A stretch of 64,000 nt of DNA from Actinomycetota bacterium (GTDB lineage Bacteria > Actinomycetota > Coriobacteriia > Anaerosomatales > JAUXNU01): positions 1 through 64,000 of the forward strand of contig JAUXNU010000160.1 in NCBI GenBank assembly GCA_030682655.1, in the 5' to 3' direction. The notes under the pieces are model-generated. The model saw only the letters and a program-made list of their open reading frames with translations. It ran no database searches and had not been told where the DNA came from. The position numbers were made by a program, and so were the translations under genes. This document shows, piece by piece, positions 31,570 through 39,163 of this stretch; position 1 is the stretch's first letter, and every line of letters starts with the position of its first letter.

Positions 31570-31794
31570 GATGCCGCCTCCGTAAAGCCCAGTTTGCGAG
31601 TCGCCTCATGGTAGCGGCTTCGACCTCTCACGGGCTATCTCGGACGACGGTTCTCTGCCTACATTCGGTGAACGGCTGAGTAGGCTATGGCGCGGCAGAC
31701 ATTGCAAACCCTCCCAGCTGCGGTATGTTCGCATTGGAACGTCCACATTCTGCATAGCGCGTCGCCAGCGACGCGAGTCCAACAGGAGGTCTGC

Positions 31795-32805
31795 ATGATC
31801 AAGGTCGCGGTGTGGGGCACGGGGATGATGGGGCAGGGGCTCCTTGGCTATCTGCTCGATCGGCCACGGGACGTCGAACTCGTCGGAGCGATCGTCACGA
31901 ACCCCGCCAAGGAGGGCGTCACCGTCGGCGAGCTGCTCGGACGCGACTGTGACGTGCGGATGACGACCGACTTCGAGTCGGTGTTGGCGCTGGGTCCGGA
32001 TGTGGTCTGCATCAACACCCAGAGCTACCTGCACGAGATCGAGTCTCAGGTCGAGCCTTGCGTGCGGGCGGGGGCCAACGTGCTCTGCATCGCCGAGAAG
32101 CTTGCATATCCGTGGGCGAGTGACGTCGCGTGGGCCGAGCGATTCGACGCACTCGCGAAGGAGTTCGGCGTGAGCATCCTCGGCACGGGGGTCAATCCCG
32201 GCTTCGTGCTCGACGCGCTTGCGGTCATGTGGACGTCGGCGTGTTTGCGCGTCGATCGCATTGAGGCTCGGCGCGTGAACGACCTCTCGCCGTTCGGGCC
32301 GACCGTCATGCGCACCCAGGGCGTGGGGACTACCGTCGAGGAGTTCGAGCGGGGCGTGGCCGGGGGCACGATCGTCGGCCACATCGGGTTCCCCGAGTCG
32401 ATCGGGCTCATCTCACGCGCGCTCGGTTGGACGATCGACGAGGTTGTCGAGACACGCGAGCCGATCGTGAGCACCGTCGCCCGCGAGACGCCGCATGTGA
32501 AGGTTGCCCCCGGCGACGTGTGCGGTTGCCAACACACGGGCCGCGGCTACTCGGGCGGTGAACTCAAGATCGAGCTCATCCACCCGCAGCAGATCCATCC
32601 CGAGCTCGAGGGCGTCGAGACCGGCGACTACATTCGGGTCCACGGCGACCCGGAGGTCAACATGGTCAACAAGCCTGAAATGCCCGGTGGCAAGGGTACC
32701 TACGCGAGCACCGGCAACTACATCCCGCTCATCGGCCCGGCGCCGGCGGGATTATTGACCGTTGTGGACATGCAGATACCGCGATTCTGGGCACCATCTG
32801 TGTAG
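31795..32805 (+). CDS. ord: 2,4-diaminopentanoate dehydrogenase
   Basis: Ord oxidatively deaminates (2R,4S)-2,4-diaminopentanoate to 2-amino-4-oxopentanoate with NAD(P)+. The 336-residue protein has a Rossmann start KVAVWGTGMMGQGLLGYL, and family segments NTQSYLHEIESQV, AEKLAYPW, GTGVNPGFVLDAL and GNYIPLIGPAPAGLLTVVDM, as in clostridial Ord. ATG at 31795 follows AGGAGGT at the ideal distance; the longer frame is not coding. First gene of the ornithine cluster, in the canonical order ord-ortA-ortB-oraS-oraE. Confidence 0.92.
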   Translation: MIKVAVWGTGMMGQGLLGYLLDRPRDVELVGAIVTNPAKEGVTVGELLGRDCDVRMTTDFESVLALGPDVVCINTQSYLHEIESQVEPCVRAGANVLCIAEKLAYPWASDVAWAERFDALAKEFGVSILGTGVNPGFVLDALAVMWTSACLRVDRIEARRVNDLSPFGPTVMRTQGVGTTVEEFERGVAGGTIVGHIGFPESIGLISRALGWTIDEVVETREPIVSTVARETPHVKVAPGDVCGCQHTGRGYSGGELKIELIHPQQIHPELEGVETGDYIRVHGDPEVNMVNKPEMPGGKGTYASTGNYIPLIGPAPAGLLTVVDMQIPRFWAPSV

Positions 32806-32875
32806 TGGTCCGGGATGTGGCGGCAGGACCAGAAGGTGAGAGGAGCTGCTACGGTGCGTCGGGGGGTGTATTCCG

Positions 32876-33226
32876 ATGAGTGACCAGTGTGCTGCAGGCG
32901 ACTGGGTCGAGATCGAGAGCGTGTTGCTCGAGCCCGGTGACCGGTCACCAAGCTTGCCCGCCGAGACGGCCGACAAGCCGCTCGTGATGTGGGTGAAGGG
33001 CTTCGCGATGACCGCTGCCGATGTTGGCGCGCAGGTAGAGATAGAGACGATGACCGGTCGTCACATACGCGGCCGGCTGGTCACCGTCGACCCCGGCTAC
33101 ACGCACACGTTCGGCCCGCCGCCCCGCGAACTCGCGCGGGTCGGGCGCGACCTGCGCGGCCGCATCGCGGCGTGGCGCGCAAAGCACGGCGGCAGCGCGA
33201 GTGGCTCGAGCGGGGGTCCACGATGA
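32876..33226 (+). CDS. ortA: 2-amino-4-oxopentanoate thiolase, alpha subunit
   Basis: OrtAB cleaves 2-amino-4-oxopentanoate with CoA to acetyl-CoA and D-alanine. OrtA is the small subunit; this 116-residue product fits its usual length and shows DWVEIESVLLEPGDRSPSLPAET, PLVMWVKGF and VTVDPGYTHTFGPPPREL, which match OrtA-type proteins. It ends with ATGA shared with ortB, typical of obligate subunits. Assignment rests on these segments and position. Confidence 0.88.
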   Translation: MSDQCAAGDWVEIESVLLEPGDRSPSLPAETADKPLVMWVKGFAMTAADVGAQVEIETMTGRHIRGRLVTVDPGYTHTFGPPPRELARVGRDLRGRIAAWRAKHGGSASGSSGGPR

Positions 33227-34638
33227 GCAACCGCTTCGACGAGCTCATGGCCCGCCGCGGCGACATCATGGTGCGCGCTCTTGGCATGGACTACTCGCAG
33301 TTCGAGCGCAGCCCCATCGCCTTCGACTACGAGGGAATGATGGCCGCTCATGGATACTCGCTCGACGACATCATTGCCATCCAACGCGCGGCTGGCGTAG
33401 GCAGCACGCCGCTTCTGGAACTACGCAACATCACCGACCTGGTGCGCTCGTACGCCGATCCCGGTCGCGGCGCGCGCATCTTTGTGAAGGACGAGGCCGC
33501 CAACATGGCGGGCTCCTTCAAGGACCGCCGTGCCTCGATGAGCACTCACGTCGCTCGCGAGAAGGGCTACGCCGGCGTGATCGCCGCGACCTCCGGCAAC
33601 TACGGCGCCGCTGTCGCGAGCCAGGCCGCGCGAGCCGGACTTGCGTGCATCATCGTGCAGGAGGCGTTCGACTCCCGCCACATCGGCCAGCCCGAGATCA
33701 TCGAGAAGGCGCGCCTCTGCGAGGCGTTCGGGGCCGAGGTCGTGCAGCTCACGGTCGGTCCGGAGCTGTTCTTCCACATGCTCGAGCTTCTCGACACGAC
33801 CGGCTACTTCTCGGCGTCGCTCTACTCGAGCTTCGGCATCTCCGGCATCGAGACCCTCGGTGCGGAGCTGGCCGAGGACATGCGTGCGCTCACGGGCGCG
33901 CCGCCGACCCATGTTGTTATCACGCACGCCGGTGGCGGCAACACGACCGGCACCGCCCGCGGCCTGAGGCGCGTCGGCGCGACCGAGACGCAGATCGTGA
34001 GCGCAAGCGTGGACCTTTCCGGCTTGCACATGGCGAGCGATCGCGACTTCAACCGCAAGAGTTTCACGACCGGTCACACCGGTTTCGGTGTGCCCTTTGC
34101 GACCTGGCCTGACCGTGCCGACGTGCCGCGCAACGCCGCACGCTCGCTGCGCTACATGGACCGCTACCTCACGGTGACGCAGGGCGAGGTCTTCTACGTG
34201 ACCGAGGCGCTTGCCAAGCTCGAAGGCCTCGAGCGCGGGCCCGCCGGCAACACCGCGATGGCGGCTGCGGTCTCGCTCGCGCGCGAGCTGCCGCGCGACG
34301 CGACCGTGGTGGTGCAGGAGACCGAGTACACCGGCGCGGGCAAGCACCACTGGGCGCAGCTCGCCTTCGCGCGCGCCAACGGTGTGGAGGTGCGCGCGGG
34401 AGATCCGCGCGACAACGTGCCGGGGGAGGCGATCGTGATCCCGGAGTCACCCGAGCAGATCCACGCGGTCGACTTCGACCTGGCGAAGCTGCGCGTGAGC
34501 TATGTGCGCAACGCGCTCTCGCATGCGCCCGAGGGCTACGTGTCCACCGCCGCCGACATCGCGTTCCTTGCCGAGGACACGCGAAGCGACGCGGCGTGGG
34601 TCGAGCAGGTTGTCGCCGGGCTGCGGGAGAACGCGTGA
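33223..34638 (+). CDS. ortB: 2-amino-4-oxopentanoate thiolase, beta subunit (PLP)
   Basis: The catalytic, PLP-dependent subunit of the thiolase, a fold-type II enzyme related to threonine synthase. The 471-residue protein has the PLP lysine in NMAGSFKDRRAS, the phosphate-cup sequence AATSGNYGAAVASQAAR, and HAGGGNTTGTARGLRR. ATG at 33223 overlaps the ortA stop. The next gene of the pathway, oraS, is separated from it by an antisense vapBC pair. Confidence 0.93.
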   Translation: MSNRFDELMARRGDIMVRALGMDYSQFERSPIAFDYEGMMAAHGYSLDDIIAIQRAAGVGSTPLLELRNITDLVRSYADPGRGARIFVKDEAANMAGSFKDRRASMSTHVAREKGYAGVIAATSGNYGAAVASQAARAGLACIIVQEAFDSRHIGQPEIIEKARLCEAFGAEVVQLTVGPELFFHMLELLDTTGYFSASLYSSFGISGIETLGAELAEDMRALTGAPPTHVVITHAGGGNTTGTARGLRRVGATETQIVSASVDLSGLHMASDRDFNRKSFTTGHTGFGVPFATWPDRADVPRNAARSLRYMDRYLTVTQGEVFYVTEALAKLEGLERGPAGNTAMAAAVSLARELPRDATVVVQETEYTGAGKHHWAQLAFARANGVEVRAGDPRDNVPGEAIVIPESPEQIHAVDFDLAKLRVSYVRNALSHAPEGYVSTAADIAFLAEDTRSDAAWVEQVVAGLRENA

Positions 34639-34676
34639 TGCTCGCGACGTCCCGGGCAGCGCTCGCGCGCGCTGCG

Positions 34677-35096
34677 CTACAGCAGGCGGATCTCGACCGA
34701 CGTATCGATGTCGGCGAATGCACGACGGTCGGCCGTTACGAGCGGGCAGTCAAGCTCCTCGGCGAGCTGAAGGAAGAGCGCGTCGTAGACCGAGATATCG
34801 TGTCGGTACGAGAGGTTCAGCGCGGCCGACAGGCGCTTGGTCGTAGCGGGCACGAGTTCGACATGCAGCACGTCCAGTTCTTCGAGAAGTTCCACAACGG
34901 TCTCTTGGCCGAGACGTGTGTACCGCAGGGAGTTCGTGAGCTCGACGTGCATGTGAGCGGGCGCGGCAATCACGACGGTCCCGTCTCGGTGCGCGGTGAG
35001 CAGTTCGAGCGCGGTGTCGACGTTGCTCTCGCCGAACGGGTGGACCCACTTGAAGGCGACGGAACTGTCCACGACGACGGGATTCATCGCGTCCAT
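34677..35096 (-). CDS. vapC: VapC-type PIN-domain toxin inside the ornithine cluster
   Basis: A 139-residue PIN protein: VVVDSSVAFKWVHPFGES (Asp), HMHVELTNSLRY (Glu), ISVYDALFLQLAEELDCPLVTADRRAF (two Asp). It is antisense to the ornithine genes and overlaps its antitoxin gene by 13 nt. Only 38 nt separate its stop from ortB. Its placement splits an otherwise contiguous metabolic operon. Confidence 0.9.
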   Translation of the reverse strand: MDAMNPVVVDSSVAFKWVHPFGESNVDTALELLTAHRDGTVVIAAPAHMHVELTNSLRYTRLGQETVVELLEELDVLHVELVPATTKRLSAALNLSYRHDISVYDALFLQLAEELDCPLVTADRRAFADIDTSVEIRLL

Positions 35097-35377
35097 CCCT
35101 CAGGAATCCCGCGCTCCCGGTCCCGGCGCAGCTGGTCCATCATGCCCTGGATGTCCGTCTCGGTGAGCTTTGCTCCGATACGTCGCATCCCCGCGATAGC
35201 GCGATCGATGTCTCGACGACGCATCTCCTCGGCGGAGAGGTTCTTCACGTCGGCGACGTACCGCGCGCTGGCTTCGGCGATGAAGCCGCTGCGAGTCAGT
35301 CCGAGCTCTTCGGCGGTCTCGTCGATCTCGGCTACCAGATGCTCCGGCAGCGAGACGTTCACCTTGTATGCGGCCAT
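35084..35377 (-). CDS. vapB: VapB-type ribbon-helix-helix antitoxin
   Basis: The 97-residue antitoxin begins MAAYKVNVSLPEHLVAEIDETAEELGLTRSGFIAEA (split here by description: RHH strand, then helices), followed by a charged tail EEMRRRDIDRAIAGMRRIG. ATG at 35377 has GAGGTG upstream; an earlier in-frame ATG at 35386 is less well placed. It shares its upstream region with oraS on the other strand, so its operators could influence transcription of the aminomutase genes. Confidence 0.87.
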   Translation of the reverse strand: MAAYKVNVSLPEHLVAEIDETAEELGLTRSGFIAEASARYVADVKNLSAEEMRRRDIDRAIAGMRRIGAKLTETDIQGMMDQLRRDRERGIPEGWTR

Positions 35378-35397
35378 GCAGATCACCTCGGTCTATG

Positions 35398-35429
35398 GAT
35401 ACACCACGCGGATACACCAGCAGTGTATC
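35398..35429. promoter_or_regulatory. Three GATACAC half-sites between vapB and oraS
   Basis: GATACAC occurs at 35398-35404 and 35411-35417 in direct orientation, 13 bp apart, and inverted (GTGTATC) at 35423-35429. The last two form a perfect palindrome with spacer CAGCA. The 13-bp direct phasing is the same as for GGTATGA upstream of the vapBC at 4.2 kb. Binding by the VapB here is inferred. The site lies 40 nt upstream of oraS. Confidence 0.5.
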
Positions 35430-35467
35430 TACCCGCTCTGACACGCGTCAATCCGAAGGAGACACAA

Positions 35468-35830
35468 ATGGTCCGGCCCGACACCTTCCGCGAAGTCCGC
35501 AAGCATCTGGCGGATCTGACCGACGAGCAGCTCGAAGCCCGTTTCTGGGAGCTCTCGGACGAGACCGTGCGCCCGCTCGTCGAGCTCGCGCGCACGCACA
35601 CGTCGCCCTCGATCGAGCGCAGCGTGCTCATGCGGATGGGCGTGGACTCGGTGACCTGCAAGGCGGTCGTCGCGGAGTGCGAGACGCGCGGTCTCCTTGG
35701 CCATGGTGCGGGGCACGTCGTGCTGGTGGCGATGCGCGCATGGGACTGCGATGCGCCTGCTGCGGCTGCGAAGCTTGCCGCCGGCGAGGGCTGGGAGCTG
35801 GCCGAGGAGAAGTGGGGGGCTGGCCGATGA
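35468..35830 (+). CDS. oraS: D-ornithine 4,5-aminomutase, S subunit
   Basis: OraS is the small partner of the adenosylcobalamin/PLP-dependent aminomutase that turns D-ornithine into (2R,4S)-2,4-diaminopentanoate. The 120-residue length matches the family. Segments FREVRKHLADLTDEQLEARFWEL, THTSPSIERSVLMRMG and GLLGHGAGHVVLVAM are characteristic. ATG at 35468 has AAGGAG upstream. It ends in ATGA overlap with oraE. Confidence 0.92.
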   Translation: MVRPDTFREVRKHLADLTDEQLEARFWELSDETVRPLVELARTHTSPSIERSVLMRMGVDSVTCKAVVAECETRGLLGHGAGHVVLVAMRAWDCDAPAAAAKLAAGEGWELAEEKWGAGR

Positions 35831-38076
35831 GCGACGCGACTCGCGATCACGCCGCCCGACCCGCCGATGCGCCCCTGTCGCCGAACGCGAAGCTCGACAT
35901 CGGCGCGCTGCTCGACGGTCTCGATCGCTATCGGCCGCGTCGCCGTGGCTGGACATGGCGCACGCAAGTGCCCGGCCAGCGACTCTACGAGTTCACCTAC
36001 CACGAGACCGCCGAGTCGCTCGAGCGCAGTGTGCCGCTGCCTGCGGCGCACTACTTCGACGACATCGATCCGCAGCCCGACTGCGTGGTCACGACCGAGA
36101 TCGCCTCGGGCCGCCCCGAGGACGACATCCGCCGCATGCGCATGGCGGCCTGGCACGGCGCCGACCACATGATGGTCATCCGCACCGCCGGGCAGTCGCA
36201 CATCGACGGGCTGCTCGAGGGCACTCCCGAGGGTGTGGGCGGCATCGCGGTCACGCGCAAGCAGGTGCGCCTCACGCGCCGCGCGCTCGACCTCATCGAG
36301 GACGAGGTCGGCCGCCCGATCAATTTCCATAGCTACGTGAGCGGCGTCGCCGGTCCCGAGATCGCGGTCATGTTCGCCGAGGAAGGCGTGGCGGGCGCCC
36401 ACCAGGACCCGCAGTACAACGTGCTGTACCGCAATATCAACATGTACCGGAGCTTCGTCGATGCCGCCGAGGCCAAGCACGTGATGGCGGCTGCGGGCAT
36501 CCTGCAGATCGACGGCGCCCACAACGCGAATGCGACCGCCATCAAGGCGTGGAAGGTCATGCCCGAGCTGCTCGTCCAGCATGCGATCAACTGCGCCTAC
36601 TCGCGGGCGGTCGGGATGGCGGCCGAGTCGATCGCGCTCTCGACCGTGCCGCCGGACGCGGCGCCCGCGCCGTGCATGCGCATGGACCTGCCGTACGCGA
36701 TCGCGCTGCGCGACCTCTTTGGCGAGTACAAGATGCGGGCGCAGCAGAACACGCGCTACATGGAGTCTGACGGGCGCGAGGCGACCGTCGCGCACGTCAT
36801 GAACATCCTGATCTCGCGATTGACCAGCGCCGATATCCAGTCCACGATCACGCCTGACGAGGGGCGCAACGTACCCTGGCACTACAACAACGTTGCGGCG
36901 GTCGACACCGCCAAACAGTCGCTCGTGGGGATGGACGGCTTGCGCGAGATGGTGCACGTGGACCGCGAGAACCCCGAGCTTGCCACGCGCGTACGCGAGC
37001 TCAAGGAGCGCGCGGTGCTCTTCCTCGAGGCGATGCTCGCCGACGGCGGGTACTTCGCCGGTGTCGAGGAGGCGTACTTCGTCGATTCCGGCGAGTACCC
37101 CGAAACCAACGACGACGGCATCGCCCGCTGCTCGGACGGCGGCGTCGCGGCGGGCACGATCGTCCCGCGTGCGGATGACTACCTAGCGCCCGTGTGCCAT
37201 CACTTCGGCGAGAACCACCTGCCCGAGGGGTACGGAGATGGCGGTGCGTCGCCCTGCGACCTCATCGGCGGATGCACGCTGTGTGACGACAGCAAGGTTC
37301 CGTTCATAGATGAGTTGGACCCGACTGATAACGTCAGCGTGCGGCTCGGCGAGACAGCGGAGCTGCGCGAGAAAGGGCTCATCAAGCCCGAGGTGGAGTG
37401 GGCGGGCGACGGCATCGTGGTCGTCACGATGTTCCTGCCTGCCGAGGAGCGCGTCGCCGAGGCTGCGGCGCTCGAGCTCGGCCAAGCCATGAACCTTGCC
37501 GAGTGCGAGGTCATACATAGGCGCGTCATGCATCCTGCCGAGGGGACGCTCGTCGAGCTGCGCGGGCGGCTTGACGTCGCCATCGATCCGGCGACCCTGG
37601 TGATTCCGGAGCCGCCGGAGGTGCTGACGGACGAGGAGATCCGCGAGTTCGTGGCGGAGCGGAATCTGCGAGTGGTAGCCGCGACGGTCGGCGACGACGA
37701 GCACTCGGTCGGGATGCGGGAGATCCTTGACATAAAGCACGGCGGGCTCGAGAAGTGGAGTTTCGGCGTGACCTATCTGGGCACGTCGGTGCCGATCGAG
37801 AAGCTGCTGGATGCCGCCACCGAGCACGCCGCGAGCGCGGTGCTGATCTCGACGATCATCACGCACAACGACATGCACCGCGACAACATGCAGAAGCTCG
37901 CCGACCTTGCGGTAGAGAAGGGCGTGCGCGACCGGTTGCTGCTCATCTCGGGCGGCACGCAGGTCACCAACAAGCTCGCGAAGAGCTGGGGAATGGACGC
38001 AGGGTTCGGACGCGGCACGAAGGGCATCGATGTCGCGAGTTTCATCGTGCGCACGCTACGCGACCGAGGCATGTAG
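35827..38076 (+). CDS. oraE: D-ornithine 4,5-aminomutase, E subunit (B12 and PLP)
   Basis: The catalytic subunit, 749 residues, close to clostridial OraE. The N-terminal TIM-barrel part has EFTYHETAESLERSVPLPAA, RPINFHSYVSGVAGPEIAVM and HQDPQYNVLYRNINMYRS. The C-terminal Rossmann part binds adenosylcobalamin: the base-off motif D-x-H-x-x-G appears as DIKHGGLEKWSFGVTYLG. ATG at 35827 overlaps oraS. It requires cobalamin, and a cobalamin riboswitch with btuFCD lies 13 kb downstream. A reactivase-like gene follows after an intervening MNT/HEPN module. Confidence 0.95.
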   Translation: MSDATRDHAARPADAPLSPNAKLDIGALLDGLDRYRPRRRGWTWRTQVPGQRLYEFTYHETAESLERSVPLPAAHYFDDIDPQPDCVVTTEIASGRPEDDIRRMRMAAWHGADHMMVIRTAGQSHIDGLLEGTPEGVGGIAVTRKQVRLTRRALDLIEDEVGRPINFHSYVSGVAGPEIAVMFAEEGVAGAHQDPQYNVLYRNINMYRSFVDAAEAKHVMAAAGILQIDGAHNANATAIKAWKVMPELLVQHAINCAYSRAVGMAAESIALSTVPPDAAPAPCMRMDLPYAIALRDLFGEYKMRAQQNTRYMESDGREATVAHVMNILISRLTSADIQSTITPDEGRNVPWHYNNVAAVDTAKQSLVGMDGLREMVHVDRENPELATRVRELKERAVLFLEAMLADGGYFAGVEEAYFVDSGEYPETNDDGIARCSDGGVAAGTIVPRADDYLAPVCHHFGENHLPEGYGDGGASPCDLIGGCTLCDDSKVPFIDELDPTDNVSVRLGETAELREKGLIKPEVEWAGDGIVVVTMFLPAEERVAEAAALELGQAMNLAECEVIHRRVMHPAEGTLVELRGRLDVAIDPATLVIPEPPEVLTDEEIREFVAERNLRVVAATVGDDEHSVGMREILDIKHGGLEKWSFGVTYLGTSVPIEKLLDAATEHAASAVLISTIITHNDMHRDNMQKLADLAVEKGVRDRLLLISGGTQVTNKLAKSWGMDAGFGRGTKGIDVASFIVRTLRDRGM

Positions 38077-38083
38077 AAGCAAA

Positions 38084-38130
38084 ACTAGCCATATGGGCAG
38101 CTTTACTTTTGATATGGCGAGTTCTACTTT
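38084..38130 (+). promoter_or_regulatory. Leaderless promoter and 11-bp-arm operator of the MNT/HEPN module
   Basis: ACT-N-GCCATAT (38084-38094) and ATATGGC-N-AGT (38112-38122) form an inverted repeat with a 17-bp spacer. TTTACT (38102-38107) and TACTTT (38125-38130) are 17 nt apart, predicting transcription from about the ATG at 38137 with no ribosome-binding site. The module thus has its own promoter 8 nt after the oraE stop. Confidence 0.5.
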
Positions 38131-38136
38131 GGATAC

Positions 38137-38790
38137 ATGAGGGCAACGTACACAGCCGAGGACGTCCTTGGCACGCGCAGCAAGGTTCGCGTGCTGCGCG
38201 TGCTGCATGGCGTGAGAGTCCCGCTGAACGCATCGCAGATCGGATACCGGACCAAGCTCTCGCAGCCGGCGGTTTCTGCCGCGCTCGAAGCTCTGGCGGA
38301 CATGGGTCTTGTCGAGAGTGCATCAGCAGGACGCGCGCGGGTGCACTGGCTGGTGAGAGAGAACGTGTATGTCCGGGAGATGGTCGACCCGGTGTTCCAG
38401 ACCGAGGCAGCGGTGCCAGAGATGCTCGAAACGGACGTCAAGACCGCGTTCGGCCGGGAGACGGTCTCAATCGTTCTCTTTGGAAGCTATGCCAGGGGCG
38501 ACCAGGATGCGGAGAGCGACATCGACCTGGTGATGGTCGTGGCGGACGAGGCGTTGCGGGCGAGGTTGGACAACTTCCTCTCGGAGAGGCTGGGTGAGCT
38601 TGGTAGTCGCTGGGGAGCCCGGCTATCGGCAATCGTGTACTCGGCAGCCGAAGCTGCGGGTCTGCACAGCGGTTCCTCGGCGTTCTACGAGTCCTTGGCA
38701 AACGAGGGCGTGGTCGTGAGCGGCATGCGGCCGGGCGATTGGCGGAGACATGGCCAAGAAGAGGGTGACGCGTCCGGCTCCGGCGTCTGA
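38137..38790 (+). CDS. HTH-MNT nucleotidyltransferase (antitoxin type)
   Basis: 217 residues. The N-terminal winged helix is complete (VLGTRSKVRVLRVLHGVRVPLNASQIGYRTKL, SQPAVSAALEALADMGLVES, wing RARVHWLV). The MNT domain has IVLFGSYARGDQDAESDIDLVMVV with a full GS-x10-D-x-D motif. It overlaps the downstream HEPN-like gene by 41 nt. It should both repress the module and modify its HEPN partner. Lies between oraE and the reactivase gene. Confidence 0.83.
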   Translation: MRATYTAEDVLGTRSKVRVLRVLHGVRVPLNASQIGYRTKLSQPAVSAALEALADMGLVESASAGRARVHWLVRENVYVREMVDPVFQTEAAVPEMLETDVKTAFGRETVSIVLFGSYARGDQDAESDIDLVMVVADEALRARLDNFLSERLGELGSRWGARLSAIVYSAAEAAGLHSGSSAFYESLANEGVVVSGMRPGDWRRHGQEEGDASGSGV

Positions 38791-39163
38791 TGCGCGCAAC
38801 GCGATCCAGAAGGCGGTCGAGTTTCAGGCGGCAGCCTCTGCGGCGCTGGACGCGGAGCAGTGGAACGCCGCGGGGCTGGGCGCCATTCACGCCGGGATCG
38901 CCGCTGCGGATGCGGCTTCGATCGCCGCAGCGGGAGTCCGCAACGCGTCAAAGGATCACTCGGGCGCTGTCGAGGTGCTCGACGACGAAGTGGTGGAGTT
39001 CGGCACCTCGCAACGCCGACAACTGGCCGGGCTGCTCAAGATGAAGTACGCAGTCGCCTACGATCAGCGTTTGCTTGGCAGAGTCGAGGCGCGCAAGCTC
39101 GTCGACCATGGCGAGCGGTTCGTCGCATGGGCGCGACAGGTGGTGGAACGTCATGTCCAATGA
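38750..39163 (+). CDS. HEPN-domain protein, partner of the MNT protein
   Basis: A helical 137-residue protein: SDARNAIQKAVEFQAAASAALDAEQWNAAGLGAIHAGIAAADAAS, a typical HEPN substrate-binding-like helix pair, then QRRQLAGLLKMKYAVAYDQRLL. The RX4-6H motif is not seen; Lys-Tyr occupies the usual site. It belongs to the small HEPN proteins found next to HTH-MNT genes. Overlaps the reactivase start by 11 nt, so it may be co-translated with ornithine genes. Confidence 0.72.
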   Translation: MAKKRVTRPAPASDARNAIQKAVEFQAAASAALDAEQWNAAGLGAIHAGIAAADAASIAAAGVRNASKDHSGAVEVLDDEVVEFGTSQRRQLAGLLKMKYAVAYDQRLLGRVEARKLVDHGERFVAWARQVVERHVQ

